Origin: Shewanella maritima
Lineage (GTDB): Bacteria > Pseudomonadota > Gammaproteobacteria > Enterobacterales > Shewanellaceae
Assembly (NCBI RefSeq): GCF_004295345.1
Contig: NZ_CP036200.1
Span: forward strand, 3,907,501 to 3,971,500
DNA: 64,000 nt
Direction of reading: 5' to 3'
Part shown: positions 10,010 to 18,610 of the stretch, one piece after another
Numbering within the stretch: position 1 is the first letter of the stretch
How the letters are laid out: each line of letters begins with the position of its first letter
Made by a program: the position numbers and the translations under genes
Notes under the pieces: model-generated
Seen by the model: only the letters and a program-made list of their open reading frames with translations
Database searches by the model: none
Told to the model about the DNA's origin: nothing

Positions 10010-11002
10010 ATGTCTGTGGGCGATACTGAGCGTTCAGGTAAGTTAGTGTTTGATGTGAAAGATATTAACTACTCAATTCCTGAAAAATCTTTGGTAAAAA
10101 ACTTTACGACTTCTGTTATGCGCGGCGACCGCATTGCACTGATTGGTCCTAACGGTTGTGGTAAGTCAACGCTAATCAAACTCTTGATTGAGCAGCTTGA
10201 GCCTCAGTCAGGTGAAATTAAAGTCGGTACCAAGCTTGAAGTTGCTTATTTTGATCAGTATCGTGAAGCCCTTGACCCAGAAAAGACGGTCGAAGAGAAC
10301 GTTGGTGAAGGCAAGAGTACGGTTACTGTAAACGGTCAAGACCGTCATATTTTAGGTTACTTGCAGGACTTTTTATTCTCGCCGATGCGAGCCAGAACGC
10401 CGGTAAAAGCCTTGTCTGGTGGAGAGAAAAACCGCCTGCTATTAGCGCGCTTATTATTGCGCCCGGCAAACTTAATTATTCTCGATGAGCCAACCAACGA
10501 TCTCGATATTGAAACACTTGAGCTGCTGGAGTCGCTATTAACTGAGTACCAAGGTACTTTGCTGATTGTGAGCCATGACCGTGAGTTTATTGATAACACG
10601 GTCACAAGTAGCTGGTGGTTTGCAGGTAATGGTCACTGGAGCGAATTTGTTGGTGGCTATCAGGACGCGGTTTCTCAAGGAGCAAAATTCTATTCTGAGG
10701 AACCTGAAGCTGATCCTGTTGTCGAAAAGCCAGAGGCAGTTAAGCCCAAGGTAGCAAAGCAAGCTGAAAAGACTGTTAAAAAACTCTCTTACAAATTGCA
10801 GCGTGAGTTAGAAGCGCTACCTGCAAAGATGGAACAGCTCGAGCAAGAACTCGAGTTAATGCAACAAGCCGTTAGCAGTGCTGATTTTTATAACCAAGAT
10901 CAACAAGCAGTAAATGACACTTTGACGTCACTTGCTAATAAAGAACAAGAATTAGAGACCTGTTTTGAGCGCTGGGAAGAACTCGAGTCGCTTAAGCAGT
11001 AA
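10010..11002 (+). CDS. uup: Uup ABC-F ATPase, C-terminal half (frameshifted gene)
   Basis: Second half of the same gene; the open frame actually begins at about 9941, coding RVRALKALRVERKARLERQ, with 10010 the first Met. It has a second ABC domain with Walker A GPNGCGKS, the signature LSGGEKNR and Walker B LIILDEPTNDLD, then the coiled-coil C-terminal domain (KLSYKLQRELEALP onward) known in Uup to bind DNA. Rejoined with the upstream half the protein would be about 639 aa, the normal size. No in-frame damage is seen, and there is no obvious Shine-Dalgarno before 10010, so independent translation is doubtful. Confidence 0.88.
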   Translation: MSVGDTERSGKLVFDVKDINYSIPEKSLVKNFTTSVMRGDRIALIGPNGCGKSTLIKLLIEQLEPQSGEIKVGTKLEVAYFDQYREALDPEKTVEENVGEGKSTVTVNGQDRHILGYLQDFLFSPMRARTPVKALSGGEKNRLLLARLLLRPANLIILDEPTNDLDIETLELLESLLTEYQGTLLIVSHDREFIDNTVTSSWWFAGNGHWSEFVGGYQDAVSQGAKFYSEEPEADPVVEKPEAVKPKVAKQAEKTVKKLSYKLQRELEALPAKMEQLEQELELMQQAVSSADFYNQDQQAVNDTLTSLANKEQELETCFERWEELESLKQ

Positions 11003-11026
11003 ATAACAATAACAGGAATTAACTAA

Positions 11027-12946
11027 ATGAAGTTAAAGTTGGACAAAGCCTTATCGTTAGTGGCTGCGGGTGTGTTGGCCTCGCTTAGCTCTGCTCACGC
11101 GGCTCCAGTGTACGAAATCCAAAATATCACTGAAGTACTTAACGACGAGACAGGCCTAGTTGAAGTCGACTTGAATGGTACGCTTGAAAATACCCGTAAC
11201 GGTTATGGTATGGGGCTGAATGCTGATAATGAGCTTATTGGTATTTCTAAGGGTAAAAAGCTGTTGACCGATGATGATATTAACAGCGGTATCATTAACC
11301 CTGAAGATGGTTTACAGCCTGAAGAAACGCTTACCTATTCTGTGTTAAGCCCTATACAAGCTAATAACTTTACTTTTACTGCTCAAGAAAACGATCCTGT
11401 CGACGCTTGGACGCCTACATTTTTTAGTATTGCAGGTACAACACCGCCATCTGAGCGTGATGATGAAGGTGAATTGGTCGTTAATTCGATTGATACCTAT
11501 TTGTATGGCTTAAATAACAATGATACCAAAGTTGGTTCTCGCTCTGGTGTAGAAAAAACTTTGCCATATGAAGGGACTGATGAAGAGCAAGAGTTTTGGT
11601 ACTACCGCGATTTTGAGCAACGTGGTGTAGCTGTAGTTGCCGGTACTGAGCATGATCTCATTCCGCCTTATACGACTTATACGTTTGAAGCGACGGACGA
11701 ATTGCCAGAGCAAGATGTTGAGCTAGGTGGTTACTCACTACTTGCCGCTGTGAGTAATAACAATTTAGCTGCAGGTTATGTATCTACTGATATTGCAGAG
11801 ACCAGTAAGTCGACCATTAATAACTGTGTTACGCAAGCGGCAAGCTCTGCAGAAACTGATTCACCTGTACCAGTTGAAGCTTGTATTCAAAATAACCAAT
11901 ATCCTAACTCGAATAGCATTATCTATATTCAATACCAGATTCGAGCTGGTGTATGGGACTTAGCGACACTTGACGCCAACGGCTCGCCTACCTTTACCGA
12001 GCTTCCGTTAGGCTTGGAGCCTGAAGAAAACTCGACCGCAACGTACGTGGCACAAGGGCTAGGTGTTAACAATAACGGTGTTGTTGTTGGTCGCTCCCAC
12101 ACCTACCGCACCGGCAGCGATACCTTGTATCAAGATCCTGCTTATTGGGTGAAAAATGATGAGGGTGTGTATGAGCATCATCGTGCACCTTTAAACAATG
12201 ATCAGTATTTCGGCCTTGCTTACGATATTAATGACGATGGTTTGATGGTGGGTTACTACCAGCGTTATATACAAGGGTATCAGCGTAATAAGTTCTTTAT
12301 TTACGACATTAACTCTGGTGATACAGAGGTGACGACACCAAACGACTTTGCTAATGGCCTATCTGAGCTCAGTTCGTATCCAAAAGACATTAACAATGCC
12401 GGTATGGTCGTTGGTAACATTGAAGTGACTTACGAGAAAGATAAGCCACGTGCTAAGGCTGCTTTCTTGTATAACCACAACGATGGTGACTTTGTTAACT
12501 TAAATAACCAGCTTACCTGTGAGTCAAAAGGCTATAAGCGTAACGATGACAATAACTGGGAACGTCATAAGGTTACGATTACCGATGGTGATGGTAAACA
12601 ATTAACTTATGAATCTAGCTTTTACCTTGTTGAAGCTAACAGTGTCGCTGAAGATGGCACCATTGTTGGTACCGCGTTTGTTCGTAAGCCTGAGTATCAA
12701 TATGATGATGAAGGTAATCTAATTATTGGTGAGAACAACCGCCCATACTTCGCGCTAGATGGTAACGGTAACCCGTTAACGACTAACATTCCACGTATGG
12801 TTGTGTTAAAGCCTGCAAGTGGCGCTGAAGCTTGTACAGTGGTAGATGATAACGAAGACAAGCCATATGAGCGAAAAGGTGCTGCTAGCTTAGTATGGCT
12901 GTTAGCATTACCTTTAGTGTTACTGAGAAGACGTTTCTTCAAGTAA
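11027..12946 (+). CDS. DUF3466 family exported protein with C-terminal sorting-type anchor
   Basis: A 639-aa secreted protein of unknown function. A signal peptide (residues 1-26, ending SSAHA) is followed by repeated segments with the pattern GVNNNGVVVG / DINDDGLMVGYY / DINNAGMVVGN, resembling the short beta repeats of DUF3466 proteins. The C-terminus is a hydrophobic segment followed by basic residues (WLLALPLVLLRRRFFK), like GlyGly-CTERM-type surface sorting signals, although the Gly-Gly is not classical (KGAAS). It starts 24 nt after uup with an AGGA Shine-Dalgarno and ends in a good terminator, so it may be co-transcribed with uup. Confidence 0.78.
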   Translation: MKLKLDKALSLVAAGVLASLSSAHAAPVYEIQNITEVLNDETGLVEVDLNGTLENTRNGYGMGLNADNELIGISKGKKLLTDDDINSGIINPEDGLQPEETLTYSVLSPIQANNFTFTAQENDPVDAWTPTFFSIAGTTPPSERDDEGELVVNSIDTYLYGLNNNDTKVGSRSGVEKTLPYEGTDEEQEFWYYRDFEQRGVAVVAGTEHDLIPPYTTYTFEATDELPEQDVELGGYSLLAAVSNNNLAAGYVSTDIAETSKSTINNCVTQAASSAETDSPVPVEACIQNNQYPNSNSIIYIQYQIRAGVWDLATLDANGSPTFTELPLGLEPEENSTATYVAQGLGVNNNGVVVGRSHTYRTGSDTLYQDPAYWVKNDEGVYEHHRAPLNNDQYFGLAYDINDDGLMVGYYQRYIQGYQRNKFFIYDINSGDTEVTTPNDFANGLSELSSYPKDINNAGMVVGNIEVTYEKDKPRAKAAFLYNHNDGDFVNLNNQLTCESKGYKRNDDNNWERHKVTITDGDGKQLTYESSFYLVEANSVAEDGTIVGTAFVRKPEYQYDDEGNLIIGENNRPYFALDGNGNPLTTNIPRMVVLKPASGAEACTVVDDNEDKPYERKGAASLVWLLALPLVLLRRRFFK

Positions 12947-12967
12947 CATTTCAAGCATAAATAGATT

Positions 12968-12998
12968 AAAGCGCCGTGGTAAATACTACGGCGCTTTT
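12968..12998 (+). terminator. Rho-independent terminator after the DUF3466 gene
   Basis: AAAGCGCCGTGGT / ACTACGGCGCTTT hairpin (one G-T) with a 4-nt loop, followed by TTTTGTTTG. Confidence 0.85.
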
Positions 12999-13230
12999 GT
13001 TTGTGGCGTGTGAAATATGATGTGAGAAAGACCATTAAAAGTATGTAAGTTGTGGATGAGTATAAAATTGAGTGGTGACTTAAAGCTCAGACGATCATCG
13101 GCATACTATCGTTACCTTTATTAGATTTTTGGTAACAGTCTTCTTGGTCAGCATATGACGGTTATTCAGGAGGGTGCCTTGCCTCGATGGCTGTCTTGGC
13201 CGGAAAAGAATACGACTTAATGAAAACCTA

Positions 13231-13380
13231 GCTCGATTAACCTAGATATACCTCGATTGAGTTTGATTAGATTTGGTTAGGTTTGATTGAGTTTGATTAA
13301 GTTTGATTAAGTTTGATTAAGTTTGATTAAGTTTGATTAAGTTTGATTAAGTTTGATTAAGTTTGATTAAATTTGAATGT
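13231..13380. repeat. Decamer tandem repeat, GTTTGATTAA unit
   Basis: Fifteen consecutive 10-bp units in perfect register. Eight exact copies of GTTTGATTAA lie at 13291-13370, flanked by degenerate units (for example GCTCGATTAA and ATTTGGTTAG on the left, ATTTGAATGT on the right). It sits in a 740-bp gap between the DUF3466 gene and rmf. No coding frame spans it, and it lacks the unique spacers of a CRISPR. Confidence 0.95.
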
Positions 13381-13493
13381 GTATTTACCAAGTTGTTCAG
13401 GCTGCCTAGCTCAATCCCACGAAAAATCCAGTGAAAATAGTAAAAATATTTTTTGAAAGGCTTCTCAATAGTTTAATAAATGATCGTTAAACT

Positions 13494-13531
13494 GATCGTT
13501 TTTTTCGATTGATCTTGGCGAAAAAACGATC
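13494..13531. promoter_or_regulatory. Inverted repeat upstream of rmf
   Basis: GATCGTTTTTTTCG and CGAAAAAACGATC form a near-perfect stem around an 11-nt loop that itself contains GATC. A further GATCGTTAAA lies just left. It ends about 160 bp before the rmf start, so it could be part of the rmf control region or a factor-independent stop for leftward or rightward transcription. Confidence 0.5.
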
Positions 13532-13690
13532 TATTCATAGTGTCGAAATACAGTAAATGAGCAGCGAAAAAAGCGATTAGTGCAATGCTAGCGTTAACGT
13601 CGATATTAGTGGGTCACCCTTGTTTATATCGAGTCCTGATGTTGCTTGAGAGACTGATATTTCATGGACAACTTTAAGAGGACGTTTTGC

Positions 13691-13867
13691 ATGAAAAGAC
13701 AAAAAAGAGATCGTTTAGATAGAGCTTTTTCAAAAGGATTTCAAGCAGGGATTGGAGGGCGCTCTAAAGAGAATTGTCCTTATGCCAACTTAGATTCACG
13801 GTCACAATGGCTTGGTGGTTGGCGAGAGGGCGTAGACGGTCGCTTATCGGGTTTATTTAACAAATAG
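13691..13867 (+). CDS. rmf: Ribosome modulation factor Rmf
   Basis: A 58-aa basic protein that dimerises 70S ribosomes into 100S particles in slow growth. MKRQKRDRL at the start and GRSKENCPY...RSQWLGGWRE in the middle are nearly the same as in E. coli. The ATG at 13691 is chosen over an in-frame ATG at 13664 because family homology begins there and AGAGGA lies upstream. The C-terminus (VDGRLSGLFNK) is slightly longer than in E. coli. rmf next to fabA and lonH is the usual gamma-proteobacterial arrangement. Confidence 0.95.
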   Translation: MKRQKRDRLDRAFSKGFQAGIGGRSKENCPYANLDSRSQWLGGWREGVDGRLSGLFNK

Positions 13868-13888
13868 TTTTGATTTAACTTATAACAA

Positions 13889-13920
13889 AATGCCCTCTCA
13901 CTTGCAAAGGGGAGGGCATT
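13889..13920. terminator. Bidirectional terminator between rmf and fabA
   Basis: AATGCCCTC / GAGGGCATT stem, 14-nt loop, between the convergent ends of rmf (+) and fabA (-). A-rich on the left and T/A-rich on the right. Confidence 0.75.
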
Positions 13921-13998
13921 GAAAAGAAAACGTCTAGAAAAGCACGATAATTAACACGGCAAACTTACCGCCTAGAACTGCATATAAAACACTTTGGT

Positions 13999-14514
13999 TT
14001 AGAACGTTGAAGTATCTGTAAAAATACCAACTTTTAGATCTGTCGCACTGTAAATTTCACGGCCATCCACTTCCATTACAGCATCGGCAATACCCATAAC
14101 CAGCTTACGGTGAATTTTACGTTTCAATGTAAGCTTGTAGGTCACCTTTTTTGCCTCGGGTAACACTTGTCCGGTGAACTTCACTTCACCAACCCCTAAT
14201 GCACGACCTTTACCTTCAGCGCCTTCCCAGCCTAGGTAAAAGCCAACAAGTTGCCACATCGCATCGAGACCTAAACAGCCAGGCATTACTGGGTCGCCCG
14301 CAAAGTGGCATTGGAAGAACCAAAGATCCGGGTTGATATCAAGCTCAGCTACAATCTCGCCTTTACCAAATTCACCACCATCAGCATTGATAGTCGTAAT
14401 ACGGTCGATCATTAGCATGTTATCAATTGGCAGGCGAGGGCTGTTTGGGCCAAATAAGTCGCCATGACCACAGGCTATTAGTTCTTCTTTTGTAAAGCTG
14501 TTTGCTCGTTCCAT
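13999..14514 (-). CDS. fabA: FabA, 3-hydroxydecanoyl-ACP dehydratase/isomerase
   Basis: Makes the cis double bond for unsaturated fatty acids by dehydrating and isomerising the C10 intermediate on ACP. At 171 aa it is the E. coli length, with the catalytic pair in place: His70 (QCHFAGDP) and Asp84 (CLGLDAMWQ). It is single-domain hot-dog fold, cytoplasmic, active as a dimer. Just upstream is a palindrome matching the FabR operator, so the gene is probably repressed by FabR in response to the unsaturated:saturated acyl balance. lonH lies 94 nt upstream on the same strand. Confidence 0.98.
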   Translation of the reverse strand: MERANSFTKEELIACGHGDLFGPNSPRLPIDNMLMIDRITTINADGGEFGKGEIVAELDINPDLWFFQCHFAGDPVMPGCLGLDAMWQLVGFYLGWEGAEGKGRALGVGEVKFTGQVLPEAKKVTYKLTLKRKIHRKLVMGIADAVMEVDGREIYSATDLKVGIFTDTSTF

Positions 14515-14558
14515 TTAACTTGATACCACTCTAGTGTGAATTTTGATGGCAACAAGAT

Positions 14559-14576
14559 AGCGAACACGTGTAAGCT
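14559..14576 (-). promoter_or_regulatory. FabR-type operator in front of fabA
   Basis: AGCGAACACGTGTAAGCT, an imperfect palindrome with the core ACACGTGT and AGC/GCT ends, as in FabR sites of fabA and fabB promoters. It lies 45 bp before the fabA ATG. Confidence 0.75.
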
Positions 14577-14608
14577 AAACAACTCCGATCACTATATTCT
14601 CATGCCGA

Positions 14609-16354
14609 TTATCGATTAAATTTTTGTAATATGCGCCCTAAAAGCGACAACTCTTCAACTTCTTCGTGTCCTGCGAGGCGGTCAAGGCGCTGCTGAACTA
14701 AACCGTAGAGTGAGTCTGGTGCAAACGTATTGTTGTCATCTGGCTCGCCAGCTGGTATTTGCATCAATAGCTCTATTGCGTCGTCCATATGGTCGATGGC
14801 ATAGATTGCAAATAGACCATCGTTGACTGCTTTTATCACCTCTGGATTAAGGTTTAATTGCAGTACGTTTGCAGAAGGCATAATGACGCCTTGAGTACCC
14901 GTTAGCCCTCGTCTGCGACAAATGTTGAAAAAGCCTTCAATTTTCTCGTTAATGCCACCAATAGCCTGAACATTGCCAAATTGATCTAATGCACCTGTGA
15001 CGCCAATGGACTGCTTAATGGGCTTTTCGGCAATGGCAGACATTAGGCAGCAATATTCAGCTAGTGAAGCACTGTCACCATCAATCTCCTGATAAGACTG
15101 TTCAAAAACAATGTTGGCGTTAAGGTGCAAAGGCGCGTCTCGCCCAAAGATACGATATAAGCATGCAGAAAGGATCATCATGCCTTTGGCGTGAATGTTA
15201 CCGCCAAGCTCAGACTTTCGCTCAATATCAGCCACTTCACCGTCGCCGTAGTGCACACTAGTGGTAATGCGCGCAGGCTCGCCATAGCTATAGTCTCCAG
15301 TATCGATAACGGTTAAACCATTAACCTGACCTATGAGTTCACCGTCGGTGGCGAGATTTATGAACTTGTCGTCAAAGCTTTGAGCGGAAAACTCTTCAGA
15401 AGTGTTGTGGCGGGCAATTTGTTTGTTAATCGCGGTTGCAATCGCGGTTGCACCAACTTTAGTGGGCATCGAGCTGTTATTACTGGTCGCGAAATATTGC
15501 GCCTGAGCCATAAGGTGTGACATGGCCAACATGTTTAGGCTGAGTCGCTGTTGATGTTCGACTAACTTAGCGCTGTACCAAAACAGCGGTAAAATAGCTG
15601 ATTGATCTAGCTCAACGTGGTGTTTTTTAGCGAGTTGTTGTAGCCATTGTATATATTGAGATTCTTTATATTTGGTCAGATCCAGCTCATGACTCATTTC
15701 CGCTAAAATTGGAAAATGCTCGGCAAATACGCTGTCTTCTTGGCGCATATGGCTGAACAACAAACCTGAGCCAACCAGAACAATTTTGCTATTAAGTGGG
15801 ATCTCTGCAAGTTCTCTGTTGACTCGATACTTGCGGTTATCAAGAATTTGCATCACGAGCTCCCACATACCTTCTCGTTTATACAAAGACTCTGCGCAGA
15901 TATAGACATAGTGATGCTGTGCTAGCGCTCCAGGCAAGTATTGACTGCCACTACCTTTATTAACCACCTTACCCAGTAGTTGTTGGCGCGTGATGCGGCC
16001 ATTGAGGTAGATATGACTTTTAGTTTGTGACGCTATAGTGCCGACTTTATCGTTAGGCAATTGCTGCTGCCACTCAAATGCAACGGTGTTATCAGTGCGT
16101 TTAACTGCAACTAAATATGTGTCGCTAGGTGTGTTTGCTTGCAGGGTTAAGGCATCAAACAAGGCGATGCGGTCAATCCCTGTGTAGTCTGCAATATATA
16201 GTTGCTGCGCTTCGATGCCACTAGCTAGGTTGAAACTGTCGACTAATTTCTCTTGTCCGACAAGCAAATGGCTTGGGTAGCTTATTGCGGGTAACTGGCT
16301 TGGAATATGGTATTGCGGGGCAAGCGTTGCACTAGCTAACTTAGTCTGTGTCAT
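14609..16354 (-). CDS. lonH: LonH (YcbZ-type) Lon-family protease
   Basis: A 581-aa homologue of E. coli YcbZ/LonH. The C-terminal Lon protease domain has the Ser-Lys dyad: Ser428 in GDSAS and Lys471 in GGINEKIEGF, 43 residues apart as in classical Lon. The N-terminal part has no recognisable Walker A motif, so it is probably not an active AAA+ unfoldase, as in YcbZ. Substrates are unknown. It lies upstream of fabA as in E. coli. The start is an ATG at 16354 with weak upstream Shine-Dalgarno. Confidence 0.9.
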   Translation of the reverse strand: MTQTKLASATLAPQYHIPSQLPAISYPSHLLVGQEKLVDSFNLASGIEAQQLYIADYTGIDRIALFDALTLQANTPSDTYLVAVKRTDNTVAFEWQQQLPNDKVGTIASQTKSHIYLNGRITRQQLLGKVVNKGSGSQYLPGALAQHHYVYICAESLYKREGMWELVMQILDNRKYRVNRELAEIPLNSKIVLVGSGLLFSHMRQEDSVFAEHFPILAEMSHELDLTKYKESQYIQWLQQLAKKHHVELDQSAILPLFWYSAKLVEHQQRLSLNMLAMSHLMAQAQYFATSNNSSMPTKVGATAIATAINKQIARHNTSEEFSAQSFDDKFINLATDGELIGQVNGLTVIDTGDYSYGEPARITTSVHYGDGEVADIERKSELGGNIHAKGMMILSACLYRIFGRDAPLHLNANIVFEQSYQEIDGDSASLAEYCCLMSAIAEKPIKQSIGVTGALDQFGNVQAIGGINEKIEGFFNICRRRGLTGTQGVIMPSANVLQLNLNPEVIKAVNDGLFAIYAIDHMDDAIELLMQIPAGEPDDNNTFAPDSLYGLVQQRLDRLAGHEEVEELSLLGRILQKFNR

Positions 16355-16416
16355 ATATTTCGGTCTAATTGAATGCTATGTATTCGATATTGCAGTGGAT
16401 TTTAGCATAAACAGCT

Positions 16417-16680
16417 AGGGCCTGTTGATCTTTGCTGATTAGAGTTTGTTCGAATTAAAAGCACTTTAATCAAGATGCGAGCTATGCCGTTTAGCCGACT
16501 AAACAAGTGGCTCGCAACGCAGAGAAAAGTGCTTTTAAACGAACCTTTCAGGCAGCGCTTGTTGTCATTTCTACTGTGTTAACGACTTATCATGTGGAAC
16601 AACCACACATCAAAGTCGTTGCCTTGTATAAATTTCCAACAAGCCGCTGCAAAAATAATCTTGAAAGATGAACAGGCCCT
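16417..16680. mobile_element. 264-bp MITE-like element, copy 1
   Basis: Bounded by AGGGCCTGTTGATCTTT at the left and its near-exact inverse at the right (one mismatch in this copy). Internal structure is two hairpins: arms TTAAAAGCACTTT (16455-16467) and AAAGTGCTTTTAA (16526-16538), and AACGACTT...AAGTCGTT (16581-16620) with an inner TGTGG/CCACA. No transposase is encoded. The left flank ends in TA; the right flank is TT. A second copy of the same length is at 25099-25362. It lies between lonH and tRNA-Ser. Confidence 0.85.
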
Positions 16681-16859
16681 TGTCTAATTACTGCAAGCTT
16701 GGTTTGTTTAGCTTTAGTTTCACTCGTTGTTACCAAAGTATCACTAATGAGCTTAGAGAAACGAGCAAGGCACAACGAGTAATGTAAGACGATAGTGCAG
16801 CGTGTAATGTTAATTTTGGTTGTAAAATACACAGTTGAACAGTTTTTTTTAATTAGCCC

Positions 16860-16888
16860 TTTACACGCCCGTTAGCTTGTCATATTAT
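16860..16888 (+). promoter_or_regulatory. Promoter of tRNA-Ser
   Basis: TTTACA (16860-16865), 17-bp spacer, TATTAT (16883-16888), with a GC-rich stretch (TCGCGGCG) before the tRNA 5' end at 16900. Confidence 0.75.
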
Positions 16889-16899
16889 TCGCGGCGTTC

Positions 16900-16990
16900 G
16901 GAGAGATGGCAGAGTGGTCGAATGCACCGGTCTTGAAAACCGGCAGGGGTTTGTAGCCCCTCTAGGGTTCAAATCCCTATCTCTCCGCCA
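16900..16990 (+). tRNA. tRNA-Ser (TGA)
   Basis: 91-nt class II tRNA with a long variable arm, acceptor stem GGAGAGA/TCTCTCC, discriminator G, encoded CCA, and anticodon loop CTTGAAA giving TGA. Confidence 0.97.
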
Positions 16991-16999
16991 TATTTAGAG

Positions 17000-17032
17000 A
17001 ATCCCGCTTAACGAAAGTTAAGCGGGATTTTT
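17000..17032 (+). terminator. Terminator after tRNA-Ser
   Basis: AATCCCGCTTAAC / GTTAAGCGGGATT perfect stem with a GAAA tetraloop, then TTTGC. Confidence 0.92.
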
Positions 17033-17371
17033 GCTTTATGGGTCAATCTATTCCAATTTACTCGAATCTGTGAGTCTAGCCCATTCGTTAATCACAACTT
17101 TGTTTACTACGTTTTCATTTTCTCATTTTTATATTGCGTGTTGTGTAAACGGCTAGGGCTTTGTTGCAGATACCAACACTCATTTTTGTACGGTTAATCG
17201 CTAAAGCTCAGTTTTGGTTTAGGTTTATCGACAAGTAGACTTATTTGTTAATGTTAGTAGAATGTTAAGTTTGAGGTTTTGATGGTGGTGAATATGTGTA
17301 CATCGCCTTTTCAAATTGAAGTTATATGTGGACACATTTTACTGAAACTGACTCTAAGGAATGAGTAGTCA
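17033..17371. other. Intergenic stretch before the HlyD gene
   Basis: A 339-bp AT-rich gap between the tRNA-Ser terminator and the adaptor gene. No open frame with coding character, clear repeat or recognisable operator was found. It must hold the promoter for the gene at 17372. Confidence 0.6.
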
Positions 17372-18610
17372 ATGAATAATGACAATAATAAAGCAGCTGA
17401 CCCTAAAGTGACTAACCCCGATACCAATAGCCCTGATATTAAAAGCAGTGATACGGCAGATCTCAAAGAGTCTAAAAAAGATAACGCTAAAGTGGCTGAT
17501 ATTCATCTTCATGCGGTGGATACGTCAACAAATTTAAGCTCAGATGGCACCAATCCTAACGAGTCGACACTCAATCAAGCTAGTACTTCGAGTAACCAAG
17601 GTGGTAGCGAAACCCGTTCTTCTTTAAATTATAAACGCTGGGCTACAAGTGCTGCGATAGTTGCCCTTGGCGCCGTTTGCCTAAATGTTGTTGGTCAACG
17701 TACAGTGCCCATCTCTGAGTTGGGCCAAGTTAAAGGTGAAGTTGTCGCTATCTCGCCGCAAGTCGCAGGTGAGGTTACTGAAGTTTTAGTTAGCCCAAAT
17801 CAGAAGGTGAGCCAGGGTGATGTACTAGCAAGGTTAAACTCAACTGATTTCGAGCTGGCATTGCGCCAGGCTGAGGAACAAGTAACTGTTGCTGGTAAAA
17901 ACATTGGCGAGCTTTCAAAGGCGTTACGTGTTGCTCAAAACGATGTTAAGCAAGCGCAAGTTGTATTCGAGCAAGCCAGAGCAGAGCTAAATACTACCTT
18001 GGATAAAGTGGCAAATGGTGAGATTCCAGAGGCACAAAGTGCTGATATCAAGCAAGAGTTCAGTGTGGCTGAGTCAAACCTTGCTGCTGCAACCGAGCGA
18101 TTTTTGGCCGCCAAGCAAAAATTTACTGACGAAGGTGGCAGCAACAATAATGTTAAGTCTGCGATGATAAACCTTGAGCAAGCTCAGTTGAATCTTGAGC
18201 GTACGCAGATCACCGCACCAGCAGATGGCTATGTTACTCAGCTAAATATTCAAAACGGCGCTTACGTTGCTACTGGCGACAAAATCAGTCATTTTCTGGC
18301 ATCAGATGCTGTATGGGTGGAAGTAAGCTTTAAAGAGAATCATCTAGGCAATATCAATAGTGGTGACAAAGTACAGTTTGCGCTCGATTTTGCACCTGGT
18401 GAAGTCTTTGATGGTGAAGTCGCTTATGTCGATTATGGCGTTCATGTAGGTGTAGAAGCACCCAACAACACCAAGCTCGAATCAAGCTGGTTGGCTGAGC
18501 CTCAGTATTTCCCGGTTATGGTTAAGGTTGCACCGAATGTCGCTGAAGATGTGCTTAAAGTTGGCGGGCAGGTCGATGTCATTGTATATACCCAGAGCCA
18601 GGGATCATGA
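17372..18610 (+). CDS. HlyD/EmrA-type membrane fusion protein (periplasmic adaptor)
   Basis: 412 aa. A long polar cytoplasmic N-tail (about 1-88, rich in Asp, Asn, Ser, Thr) precedes one membrane segment (about 90-108, WATSAAIVALGAVCLNVVG). A lipoyl/barrel-sandwich half (VAISPQVAGEVTEVLVSPNQKV), a coiled-coil hairpin (about 165-270) and the returning half (ITAPADGYVTQLNIQNGAYV) follow. This is the layout of EmrA/HlyD adaptors that link an inner-membrane exporter to an outer-membrane channel. No exporter or channel gene lies beside it; only a 19-codon frame overlaps its stop. The unusually long N-tail is odd. Family secure, cargo unknown. Confidence 0.85.
   Translation: MNNDNNKAADPKVTNPDTNSPDIKSSDTADLKESKKDNAKVADIHLHAVDTSTNLSSDGTNPNESTLNQASTSSNQGGSETRSSLNYKRWATSAAIVALGAVCLNVVGQRTVPISELGQVKGEVVAISPQVAGEVTEVLVSPNQKVSQGDVLARLNSTDFELALRQAEEQVTVAGKNIGELSKALRVAQNDVKQAQVVFEQARAELNTTLDKVANGEIPEAQSADIKQEFSVAESNLAAATERFLAAKQKFTDEGGSNNNVKSAMINLEQAQLNLERTQITAPADGYVTQLNIQNGAYVATGDKISHFLASDAVWVEVSFKENHLGNINSGDKVQFALDFAPGEVFDGEVAYVDYGVHVGVEAPNNTKLESSWLAEPQYFPVMVKVAPNVAEDVLKVGGQVDVIVYTQSQGS

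Noticed and set aside
13231..13380. Possible CRISPR array
   Set aside because: The units are contiguous 10-mers without unique spacers, and no cas gene is in the window.
13664..13690. Longer N-terminus for Rmf from ATG 13664
   Set aside because: Family homology begins exactly at MKRQKRDRL (13691), which has its own AGAGGA site.
16590..16832. 80-codon minus-strand frame
   Set aside because: It runs out of the MITE into AT-rich intergenic DNA, lacks a Shine-Dalgarno and resembles no family. The MITE copy at 25 kb does not keep an equivalent gene.
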